Assembly (NCBI GenBank): GCA_016927735.1
Contig: JAFGMC010000001.1
Coordinates: 1-61,327 of the forward strand
Length of the DNA stretch: 61,327 bases
Reading direction: 5' to 3'
Source: Alphaproteobacteria bacterium
GTDB lineage: Bacteria; Pseudomonadota; Alphaproteobacteria; Rs-D84
Positions 1 through 7,684 of the stretch are shown piece by piece. Both the position numbers and the translations under genes were made by a program. Each line of letters begins with the position of its first letter. The stretch's first letter is position 1. The notes under the pieces were generated by a model. The model saw only the letters and a list, made by a program, of their open reading frames with translations, was not told where the DNA came from and did not search any database.

Positions 1-84
1 ATTGTAATTGCAACAACTGCAAAAACCGATGCAGAAGCACTCAGCTTGCTGACCAAAATTGGTTTACCGCTGGTATTGAAATAA
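1..84 (+). CDS. rplE: 50S ribosomal protein L5, C-terminal fragment truncated by window start
   Basis: Frame 1 reads IVIATTAKTDAEALSLLTKIGLPLVLK*, an L5-like C-terminus, directly upstream of rpsN. Confidence 0.8.
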   Translation: MVIATTAKTDAEALSLLTKIGLPLVLK

Positions 85-102
85 TAGTATAAGGAAAAAA
101 AG

Positions 103-405
103 ATGGCTAAGAAAGCACTGATAAACAAACAGGCACGCCGCCAAAAACTGGTTGCAAAATATGCAAAAAAGCGTGATGCGCTGAAGGCAAAAATGTCTGT
201 TACAGCAACGCCTGATGAACGTATGGAAGCGATGAAAAAAATGGCAACAATGCCACGTAATTCAAATCCTACACGTTTACACAATCGTTGTTCGGTCACT
301 GGACGTTCTCGTGGATTCTTTCGCATATTCGGTTTGTGTCGTCAACAAGTTCGTACTTTGGCGTCAGAAGGTAAATTGCCAGGTGTTCGTAAGTCAAGTT
401 GGTAA
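103..405 (+). CDS. rpsN: 30S ribosomal protein S14
   Basis: MAKKALINKQARRQKL...RCSVTGRSRGFFRIFGLCRQQVRTLASEGKLPGVRKSSW; spc operon position. Confidence 0.98.
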   Translation: MAKKALINKQARRQKLVAKYAKKRDALKAKMSVTATPDERMEAMKKMATMPRNSNPTRLHNRCSVTGRSRGFFRIFGLCRQQVRTLASEGKLPGVRKSSW

Positions 406-414
406 AAATAAAAA

Positions 415-447
415 TGTAAAGCATAAAACTTTGCAAATAAGGAGCAA
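415..447 (+). promoter_or_regulatory. hairpin plus Shine-Dalgarno cassette upstream of rpsH
   Basis: TGTAAAG cataaaa CTTTGCA stem (one U-G wobble) followed by AAGGAGCAA. Confidence 0.5.
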
Positions 448-450
448 ATT

Positions 451-849
451 ATGTCATTGTCGCATCCAATTGGAGATATGTTGACCCGCATTCGTAATGG
501 ACAGAATGCAGGTAAAGAGTTTGTAACTCTTCCAAACAGCAAACTGCGTGTAGCAGTATTGCATGTTTTGAAAGATGAAGGTTTCATAACTGATTTTCGC
601 GAAGAAAAAATAGACGAAAAACGCGCGAATTTGGTTGTGAATTTAAAATACGTTGGTGGTAATGGTGCAATTCAGAATATTTCTGTTGTGTCTAAACCAG
701 GCCGTCGTGTATATTCTGGCAGCGTAAAAATGCCAAAAGTATTGAACGGTTTGGGTATAGCTATTGTATCCACACCAAATGGGGTTATGACAGATCACAA
801 AGCACGTTTAATGAACGTTGGTGGTGAAGTGTTGTGTAGAGTTATCTAA
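451..849 (+). CDS. rpsH: 30S ribosomal protein S8
   Basis: MSLSHPIGDMLTRIRNGQ...GEVLCRVI. Confidence 0.98.
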   Translation: MSLSHPIGDMLTRIRNGQNAGKEFVTLPNSKLRVAVLHVLKDEGFITDFREEKIDEKRANLVVNLKYVGGNGAIQNISVVSKPGRRVYSGSVKMPKVLNGLGIAIVSTPNGVMTDHKARLMNVGGEVLCRVI

Positions 850-855
850 TGAATT

Positions 856-888
856 GTAAAGCGTAAGGCTTTGCGACTAAGGAGCAAA
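856..888 (+). promoter_or_regulatory. hairpin plus Shine-Dalgarno cassette upstream of rplF
   Basis: GTAAAGC gtaag GCTTTGC stem followed by AAGGAGCAAA. Confidence 0.5.
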
Positions 889-892
889 TAGT

Positions 893-1444
893 ATGTCTCG
901 TGCAGGAAAATATCCAGTTGAAATAAAAAACGGCGTATCAGTTGAAATCGTCGATAATAATATGGTAATAAAGGGACCAAAAGGTAAATTGAATTTATCT
1001 TTGGGTACAAAGAATGCCAAATTGGTTGATATTAAAATCGAAAATAACGAAGTTGTTATCACACCAAAAGATGCCGAAGATAAACCATCGCGTGCAATGT
1101 GGGGAACAATGGCTCGCAATGTAAATTCTGCGATTATTGGCGTCAGCGAAGGTTTTGCAAAAGAAATGTATATGAAAGGTGTTGGATACAAAGCATCTGT
1201 TCGTGGTAAAGAATTAATTTTGATTGCGGGTTTCTCTCATGATGTTGTTATGCCAATTCCAGAAGGTTTAACAGTTGAAATGGGCGCGTTACCAACAGAA
1301 TTCGTTGTTAAAGGTATAGATAAAGTTTTGGTTGGACAATTTGCAGATCAAATTCATAAAGTCCGCAAAGCAGATCCTTATAAGGGTAAGGGTATATTCT
1401 ATAAGGGTGAAAAAGTCCGTCGTAAAGAAGGTAAAAAGAAGTAA
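893..1444 (+). CDS. rplF: 50S ribosomal protein L6
   Basis: MSRAGKYPVEI...ADPYKGKGIFYKGEKVRRKEGKKK. Confidence 0.98.
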   Translation: MSRAGKYPVEIKNGVSVEIVDNNMVIKGPKGKLNLSLGTKNAKLVDIKIENNEVVITPKDAEDKPSRAMWGTMARNVNSAIIGVSEGFAKEMYMKGVGYKASVRGKELILIAGFSHDVVMPIPEGLTVEMGALPTEFVVKGIDKVLVGQFADQIHKVRKADPYKGKGIFYKGEKVRRKEGKKK

Positions 1445-1479
1445 TAGTTAAATTTATGTTTCTAAAAAAGGAGCAAAGA

Positions 1480-1644
1480 ATGACAATTCTAGATACAAGC
1501 GTTTTGACAGAAGTTTCTTCAAAAGTTGTAGCGGGTATACTTCTCTTCTTGACAGTAGTTCCTGGAGTGGTTTCTATGTTCTATAGAAAAGAAGAATTTG
1601 GTAATAAGGTAAACGATAAAGTTAATAAATCTAATGTTAGATAA
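1480..1644 (+). CDS. small single-TM hypothetical protein (54 aa) inserted between rplF and rplR
   Basis: ATG at 1480 preceded by AAAAAAGGAGCAAAG; MTILDTSVLTEVSSKVVAGILLFLTVVPGVVSMFYRKEEF... has one hydrophobic segment. Confidence 0.6.
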   Translation: MTILDTSVLTEVSSKVVAGILLFLTVVPGVVSMFYRKEEFGNKVNDKVNKSNVR

Positions 1645-1743
1645 ATTTTGCTGGCATTGTGCGATAAAAAAGCTAAGATGCAAGGCAGAATAAAAGACAA
1701 AAAATAATTTCCGCTGTTACGGGAATGTAAAAAAGGAAACGAA

Positions 1744-2100
1744 ATGTTAAAACATTTTACTACAGACGAAAGACGCAAGCTGTCAACTCGTGGTGCGTTA
1801 AAGAGAAAAAATCCTGGAAAAATCCGCTTGTCGGTTTTCCGTTCGGGTCGTCATATTGAAATCCAAGCTATTGATGATGTTAATGGCAATACAATTTGTG
1901 CTGCATCTTCCAAGGAAAAAGCTTTTAAGGGCAAAGGTTGGGATGTTGCTGGTGCAGAATTAGTTGGTAAATCTTTTGCTGAACGCGCAAAAAAAGCAAA
2001 AATTACTGACGTTTGTTATTTTGATCGTGGTGGATATCGTTATCATGGTCGCGTAAAAGCTCTGTGTGAAGCAATTCGCACAGGTGGTGTAAAAATATAA
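1744..2100 (+). CDS. rplR: 50S ribosomal protein L18
   Basis: RLSVFRSGRHIEIQAIDD...FDRGGYRYHGRVKALCEAIRTGGVKI. Confidence 0.97.
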   Translation: MLKHFTTDERRKLSTRGALKRKNPGKIRLSVFRSGRHIEIQAIDDVNGNTICAASSKEKAFKGKGWDVAGAELVGKSFAERAKKAKITDVCYFDRGGYRYHGRVKALCEAIRTGGVKI

Positions 2101-2111
2101 AAATATTCAAT

Positions 2112-2145
2112 TTACAAAGCAGAAAGCTTTGTAACGAAGGAGCAT
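2112..2145 (+). promoter_or_regulatory. hairpin plus Shine-Dalgarno cassette upstream of rpsE
   Basis: perfect 9-bp inverted repeat TTACAAAGC agaaa GCTTTGTAA followed by GAAGGAGC. Confidence 0.55.
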
Positions 2146-2150
2146 AAGTA

Positions 2151-2702
2151 ATGGCACGTTATGATGATAAAAAATTGCAAACAGACAACTTGGTAGATAA
2201 ATTAGTTTCTATCAACCGCGTTTCCAAAACTGTAAAGGGCGGACGTAATATGTCTTTCTCTGCTTTGGTTGTTGTTGGTGACAAGGCAGGTCGTGTAGGA
2301 TTTGGTAAAGGTAAGGCATTAGAAGTACAATCTGCAGTGCAAAAAGCTACAAAAGCAGCGAAAGCAAAAATGGTTCGTGTACCATTAAAAGAAGGTCGTA
2401 CATTACACCATGATGTTGATTCTAAATATGGTGCAAGTAAATTAGTTGTTCGCAGTGCAGTTCCTGGAACTGGAATTATTGCAGGTGGTTCATTGCGTGC
2501 AGTATTTGAATGTTTGGGAATTCAAGACGTTGTTGTTAAGTCACAAGGTAGTAATAATCCAAATAATATGATACGTGCAGCATTTGCAGCATTTGCAAAA
2601 ATGAATTCTCCAAAATCAGTTGCTGCCAGACGCGGTAAAACTGTTGCAGAAATTATTGCAGGCCGTGATGGAAAGAAACACACCGAAGAAGTACAAGATT
2701 AA
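2151..2702 (+). CDS. rpsE: 30S ribosomal protein S5
   Basis: [35 protein letters not shown]... Confidence 0.98.
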   Translation: MARYDDKKLQTDNLVDKLVSINRVSKTVKGGRNMSFSALVVVGDKAGRVGFGKGKALEVQSAVQKATKAAKAKMVRVPLKEGRTLHHDVDSKYGASKLVVRSAVPGTGIIAGGSLRAVFECLGIQDVVVKSQGSNNPNNMIRAAFAAFAKMNSPKSVAARRGKTVAEIIAGRDGKKHTEEVQD

Positions 2703-2751
2703 TAAAATTGTGCTTGGGTAATAGACTGGAAATATTCAAAAGGTAAGTAAC

Positions 2752-2928
2752 ATGTCAAAAATAATTGTAAAACAGATTAAAAGTATTATCGGACAGCCAG
2801 AGTCTCATATTAAAATTATAAAAGCTTTGGGTTTGGGTCGTATTGGAAAAGCAAAAGAATTAGGTGATACACCTTCTGTTCGTGGCATGATCGCAAAGGT
2901 TTCTCATATCGTAGAAATCGTAAAATAG
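2752..2928 (+). CDS. rpmD: 50S ribosomal protein L30 (absent from the ORF track because it is shorter than 60 aa)
   Basis: MSKIIVKQIKSIIGQPESHIKIIKALGLGRIGKAKELGDTPSVRGMIAKVSHIVEIVK*. Confidence 0.95.
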   Translation: MSKIIVKQIKSIIGQPESHIKIIKALGLGRIGKAKELGDTPSVRGMIAKVSHIVEIVK

Positions 2929-2956
2929 TTTTTTGTAATAATAAGGAATAAATAAA

Positions 2957-3415
2957 ATGAAATTAAATGCATTAATGGATAATTTTGGAGCACGCAAAAG
3001 TATTAAACGCGTTGGACGCGGTATGGCTTCTGGTTATGGTAAAACAGCTGGTCGTGGACATAAGGGACAAAAAGCCCGCAGTGGATCTCGTAAACAGAAA
3101 ACATTCCAAGGTGGACAGATGCCAATTTTGCGTCGTTTCCCAAAATTTGGATTTACAAATCCTTTCGCAAAAACTTATGTTACAATTAATTTAGGTGATA
3201 TTGAAAAATTCATCAAAGCAGGCAAAATTGATGTGAAAAAAGAAATCACTATGGATTCTTTATTAGAAGCGAAAATTATCAACCGCAGATTATCAGGATT
3301 CAAAATTTTGGCCAAAGGTGAAATTAAATCCGCTATTAATATTATTGCAGATAAATGGTCTAAGACAGCTGAAGAATCTATTACAAAAGCCGGTGGTACA
3401 ATAAAGAGCAAATAA
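2957..3415 (+). CDS. rplO: 50S ribosomal protein L15
   Basis: KRVGRGMASGYGKTAGRGHKGQKARSG... Confidence 0.98.
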   Translation: MKLNALMDNFGARKSIKRVGRGMASGYGKTAGRGHKGQKARSGSRKQKTFQGGQMPILRRFPKFGFTNPFAKTYVTINLGDIEKFIKAGKIDVKKEITMDSLLEAKIINRRLSGFKILAKGEIKSAINIIADKWSKTAEESITKAGGTIKSK

Positions 3416-3457
3416 TTTATTTTGCTGAACCTGGATATCGAGAGAGACAAAAGAATA

Positions 3458-4777
3458 ATGAAATTTATAAATGATTTTTTCAAAAACCTTTCAGATTTAC
3501 AAAAACGCATTCTGTTCACATTGGGTGCGTTAATTGTTTATCGTATCGGTTCTTTTATACCATTGCCTGGTGTAAATGCTTCGGCGGTTTTACATTTATT
3601 CACAGGTGAAAATAATGGTATGATGGGAATGTTTGATATGTTCAGTGGTGGATCTTTATCACGTATGTCTGTTTTGGCATTAAACATTTTCCCTTATATA
3701 TCTGCATCTATCGTTATTCAATTATTGTCAGCAACAAGTAAATCTTTGGGCGAATTGCGTAAAGAAGGTGAGACAGGACGTATAAAAATTAATCAGTACA
3801 CACGTTATTTAGCAGTATTATTGGCCGTGGTTCAGGGTTGGGCAATTGTTCGTGGATTGGAATCAATGGCACCAGTTAATGGTACTTATGCGGTCGTTAA
3901 TCCAGGATTTTCATTTGAGGTTTCAGCCGTTATCGCTTTGGTTGGTGGAACTGTATTTATTATGTGGTTGGCAGAACAAATTACTGCACGTGGTATAGGA
4001 CAGGGCGCTTCACTTTTGATTTTTGCGGGTATCGTTGCACAAATTCCAAGTGGTATTGCAAAAGTTTTGTCATTTGGTTCTGTTGGTCAAATGTCACCAG
4101 CAATGATTGCTTTGATAATAATTTTTGTTGTTAGTATTGTTGCATTGATTGCATTTATGGAACAGGCACAACGTCGTATACAAATTCTTTACCCACGCCA
4201 AGTAATGGCAGGTGGTGTTTCAAATACTAATGCATCATATTTACCAATAAAAATAAATTTATCTGGTGTTATGGGGCCTGTATTTGCATCAAGTATAATG
4301 ATGTTGCCAGCATTTGTACAACGTTTTGCACAAAGTGAGAACTTGGTTGTTCAAAATATTATAGGATTTTTGACATACGGTACATGGTCTTATATTTTAT
4401 TGTTCACTTTGCTTATTGTATTCTTTGCATATTTTCAAACAGCAGTTGTATTTAATTCTGAAGAAACAAGTACAAATTTGAAGAATGCTGGTGGATATAT
4501 TCCTGGTGTTCGTCCAGGTGAACAAACAACCCGTTATCTAGATGGTATGGTTTCCAGAACAACAGCAATCGGTGTTGTATATCTAGTTGTTGTTTGTGTT
4601 TTACCAATTGTACTTAATACTCATGTGGGGATGCCATTGATGATTGGTGGTACAAGTGTATTGATTGTTGGTGGTGTCGTATTGGATACTATGAATCAGG
4701 TTCAATCATACTTGGTTGAAAAACAATACAACGGTGTTATTAAAAAAGCACAAAAGAAAGGACGTTTTCGCGTCTAG
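3458..4777 (+). CDS. secY: Sec translocase subunit SecY (start moved to ATG 3458)
   Basis: MKFINDFFKNLSDLQKRILFTLGALIVYRIGSFIPLPGV...; multi-TM SecY signatures. Confidence 0.97.
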   Translation: MKFINDFFKNLSDLQKRILFTLGALIVYRIGSFIPLPGVNASAVLHLFTGENNGMMGMFDMFSGGSLSRMSVLALNIFPYISASIVIQLLSATSKSLGELRKEGETGRIKINQYTRYLAVLLAVVQGWAIVRGLESMAPVNGTYAVVNPGFSFEVSAVIALVGGTVFIMWLAEQITARGIGQGASLLIFAGIVAQIPSGIAKVLSFGSVGQMSPAMIALIIIFVVSIVALIAFMEQAQRRIQILYPRQVMAGGVSNTNASYLPIKINLSGVMGPVFASSIMMLPAFVQRFAQSENLVVQNIIGFLTYGTWSYILLFTLLIVFFAYFQTAVVFNSEETSTNLKNAGGYIPGVRPGEQTTRYLDGMVSRTTAIGVVYLVVVCVLPIVLNTHVGMPLMIGGTSVLIVGGVVLDTMNQVQSYLVEKQYNGVIKKAQKKGRFRV

Positions 4778-4789
4778 GGAAAAACAAGT

Positions 4790-4817
4790 TTGACTTTTGT
4801 TGTATTTGATATAGAAT
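4790..4817 (+). promoter_or_regulatory. putative sigma70 promoter upstream of rpsM
   Basis: TTGACT - 16 bp - TAGAAT. Confidence 0.6.
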
Positions 4818-4871
4818 AATGCAGCGAAAAGACAAAGAATTGTAAGAAAAAAATAAAAAGGAAAATATAAG

Positions 4872-5249
4872 ATGGCACGTATAGCAGGTGTGAACATTCC
4901 GTCAGAAAAACGCGTTGAAATTGCGTTACGATATATTCATGGTATCGGTCCAGCAAAATCTGCACAGATTTGCAAGGCTTTGAAATTGAAAGATACTTTA
5001 CGCGCAAAAGATCTGACAGATACAGATATTGTAAGTATTTCTAATTATATCGAACAAAACTTCAAAGTAGAAGGTGATGTTCGTCGTGAAGTTCAAATGA
5101 ATATTAAACGTTTACAAGATTTGAAGGTATATCGTGGTGTTCGTCATCGTATGCGTCTGCCAGTTCGTGGACAACGCACACAGACAAATGCACGTACCAG
5201 AAAAGGTAAACGTGTTGTTGTTGCAGGTTCTGCATCAAAGGGTAAATAA
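4872..5249 (+). CDS. rpsM: 30S ribosomal protein S13
   Basis: [30 protein letters not shown]... Confidence 0.98.
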   Translation: MARIAGVNIPSEKRVEIALRYIHGIGPAKSAQICKALKLKDTLRAKDLTDTDIVSISNYIEQNFKVEGDVRREVQMNIKRLQDLKVYRGVRHRMRLPVRGQRTQTNARTRKGKRVVVAGSASKGK

Positions 5250-5279
5250 AAATAAAATCGCAAAAATGAAGGTATCATA

Positions 5280-5663
5280 ATGGCAATTGCAAAAACTAAA
5301 AAGAAAGTCGTTAAAAAAGTATCACATGGTATTGCCCATGTGGTTGCGACCAATAACAATACTCGTATTACAATCACAGATCAATCGGGCAGTGTTTTGA
5401 CTTGGGCAACAGCAGGTGCTAATAATTTTAAGGGTGCAAAAAAATCTACACCATACGCTGCAACGATTGTTGCTGACAGTATTGGTAAGAAAGTTGCTGA
5501 AATGGGAATGAAAACAGTTGATGTTCTGATGCGTGGTATTGGTCAAGGACGTGAATCTGCTGTTCGTGGTTTATCTAATGCTGGTTTAATTGTACAAAGT
5601 ATTACAGATACAACCCGTGTTCCACATAATGGATGCAGACCTAAAAAGGTCCGTCGCGTATAA
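5280..5663 (+). CDS. rpsK: 30S ribosomal protein S11
   Basis: GIAHVVATNNNTRITITDQSGSVLTWATAGANNFKGAKKSTPYAA... Confidence 0.98.
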   Translation: MAIAKTKKKVVKKVSHGIAHVVATNNNTRITITDQSGSVLTWATAGANNFKGAKKSTPYAATIVADSIGKKVAEMGMKTVDVLMRGIGQGRESAVRGLSNAGLIVQSITDTTRVPHNGCRPKKVRRV

Positions 5664-5667
5664 TTTA

Positions 5668-5696
5668 AAAAATCCGGTAAAAACCGGATTTTTTTA
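5668..5696 (+). terminator. Rho-independent terminator after rpsK
   Basis: AATCCGG taaaaa CCGGATT + T-run. Confidence 0.85.
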
Positions 5697-5717
5697 TAAA
5701 AATTTCTTATAAACTAT

Positions 5718-5746
5718 TTGACTTCTATATGTTTCTGGTATAGAAT
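5718..5746 (+). promoter_or_regulatory. putative sigma70 promoter for rpoA
   Basis: TTGACT - 17 bp - TAGAAT (overlapping TGGTATAGAAT). Confidence 0.65.
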
Positions 5747-5824
5747 TCGCGGGCGCTTGCGGGATAATCTCGTACCGTACACTGTTAAGGTGAAAATAAT
5801 AAACTAAGCCTAATGGAGAAACTT

Positions 5825-6853
5825 ATGATTGAAAAAAACTGGATGACTTTGATAAAGCCTAAAAAATTGAATATCAAAATCGATGAACATAATTCTAATA
5901 TTGCTACATTAATTGCAGATCCTTTGGAAAAAGGATATGGTTTGACACTGGGTACTGCTTTGCGCCGTGTTCTGTTGTCTTCATTGCAAGGATGTGCACC
6001 AATTTATCTTAAAATCGATGGAGTCCAACACGAATTTTCTAGCTTGTCTGGTGTTCGCGAAGATGTAACAGACATTATATTGAATTTAAAAGGTGTTTAT
6101 TTTAAAGCCCTGACCGAAGGTCAACATAAAGCATATTTGAAAGTAAAAGGTCCAGCAGTTGTGACAGCAGCAATGATTGAAACAACTGGCGGTGTTGAAA
6201 TTATGAATAAAGATACCGAAATTTGCAATATGGACAAGGGTGCAAGTTTGGATATTGAAATCACTTTATCAACTGGTCGTGGATATGTTCCATCTAATGC
6301 ACATACAGAAGAATTGCCATTGGGTGTAATTCCTGTGGATTCTATTTTCTCTCCTATTTTGAATGTTGAAACGCATGTTTCTGAAACTCGCGTTGGTCAG
6401 TCAACAGATTTTGATAAATTGGAAATGAAAGTAAAAACCAACGGCAGTATTTCACCAGAAGATGCAATTGCATATGCAGCTCGCATTTTAGCAGACCAAT
6501 TAGTTGTATTTATTAACTTTGAAGATCCTGCACAAATCAGTATCAGCAAAGAAGAAGAAAAAGCAAAAGATGCATTGCCATTTGATCCAAAATTGTTAAA
6601 GCATGTAGATGAATTGGAATTGTCAGTTCGTGCAAATAATTGTTTGAAAAATGACAAGATCAACTGGTTGGGTGAATTGGTTCAAAAAACCGAAGCAGAT
6701 ATGCTGAAAACACCAAACTTTGGTCGTAAGTCTTTGAATGAAATCAAGGCTCAATTAGAAGCAATGGGTCTGGGTTTGGGTATGGATGTTCCAGGTTGGC
6801 CACCAGAAAATATTTCTGAGTTATCAAAAAAATATGAAGATCCATATAAATAA
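5825..6853 (+). CDS. rpoA: RNA polymerase alpha subunit
   Basis: EKGYGLTLGTALRRVLLSSLQGCAP...; C-terminal FGRKSLNEIKAQLEAMGLGLGM. Confidence 0.98.
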   Translation: MIEKNWMTLIKPKKLNIKIDEHNSNIATLIADPLEKGYGLTLGTALRRVLLSSLQGCAPIYLKIDGVQHEFSSLSGVREDVTDIILNLKGVYFKALTEGQHKAYLKVKGPAVVTAAMIETTGGVEIMNKDTEICNMDKGASLDIEITLSTGRGYVPSNAHTEELPLGVIPVDSIFSPILNVETHVSETRVGQSTDFDKLEMKVKTNGSISPEDAIAYAARILADQLVVFINFEDPAQISISKEEEKAKDALPFDPKLLKHVDELELSVRANNCLKNDKINWLGELVQKTEADMLKTPNFGRKSLNEIKAQLEAMGLGLGMDVPGWPPENISELSKKYEDPYK

Positions 6854-6863
6854 TAAATAAACA

Positions 6864-6951
6864 GTGATGGTTCAAATTTTGTTGGGCCATCACAAAACTT
6901 TCATAATTCTGAAATTTTCAGGTTATGAAAATGTCTTATCCCCGTGCGGGG
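6864..6951 (+). promoter_or_regulatory. three consecutive hairpins in the rpoA-rplQ spacer
   Basis: GTGATGG/CCATCAC; TTTCATAA-TT-CTGAA/TTCAG-G-TTATGAAA; CCCCGTGCGGGG. Confidence 0.55.
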
Positions 6952-6976
6952 TTGTAACAAAAAAAGGAGTAACAGC

Positions 6977-7522
6977 ATGAGACATAGAATGGCAGGACGT
7001 AAACTTAATCGTGATACAAATGCACGCAAGGCTTTGTTTATAGGTTTGTGTAAAAATCTGATTGAAAAAGAACAAATTAAAACAACTTTGCCAAAAGCAA
7101 AAGATTTGCGCGGTATTGTTGAAAAGCTGATTACCAAGGCGAAAGTTGATAGTGTTGCAAATCGTCGTTTGTTGGCATCCCAATTGGGTAACAGTGGCGC
7201 AGAAACTGTAAAAAAATTATTCACAATCTTGGGTCCACGTTATGTAAATCGTCCAGGTGGTTATACACGTGTATTAAAAGCAGGATTTCGTTATGGTGAT
7301 GCAGCCCCTATGGCAATTATTGAATTGGTTGATAGGGATGAAAATGCAAAAAAAGCAGCACCTGCAAAAACTGAAACTGTAAAATCTGAAAAACCAGCAG
7401 TTGAAAATGCAAAAAAAGCAGCAAAGGCACCAGTATCAAAAATTTCAAGAGAAACTGGCAGTGCAAAAGCGACATCAGTAAAGAAAGAAGTTTCTGTTAA
7501 ACGTCGTGCAACTGGAAAATAA
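6977..7522 (+). CDS. rplQ: 50S ribosomal protein L17 with Lys/Ala-rich C-terminal extension
   Basis: [45 protein letters not shown]... Confidence 0.97.
   Translation: MRHRMAGRKLNRDTNARKALFIGLCKNLIEKEQIKTTLPKAKDLRGIVEKLITKAKVDSVANRRLLASQLGNSGAETVKKLFTILGPRYVNRPGGYTRVLKAGFRYGDAAPMAIIELVDRDENAKKAAPAKTETVKSEKPAVENAKKAAKAPVSKISRETGSAKATSVKKEVSVKRRATGK
7339..7423 (+). repeat. 22-bp direct repeat inside rplQ extension
   Basis: tgaaaatgcaaaaaaagcagca at 7339-7360 and 7402-7423. Confidence 0.8.
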
Positions 7523-7549
7523 TATAAATATATTATATTTAATTTTATA

Positions 7550-7578
7550 AAAAATCCGCAATTTGGCGGATTTTTTAT
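7550..7578 (+). terminator. Rho-independent terminator after rplQ
   Basis: AATCCGC aattt GCGGATT + T-run. Confidence 0.85.
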
Positions 7579-7684
7579 TTTTATTTGGAAATATTTCACA
7601 TAGAATTTACTTAGAATTTTTTGTTAAAATGCTTTCATTAAATTAGTTTTTCTGGTAAAATTAAGCAAGTGTTGGAGATTTTAT

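Noticed and set aside
877-1191. Minus-strand ORF opposite rplF
   Set aside because: Antisense of a conserved ribosomal gene with no independent support.
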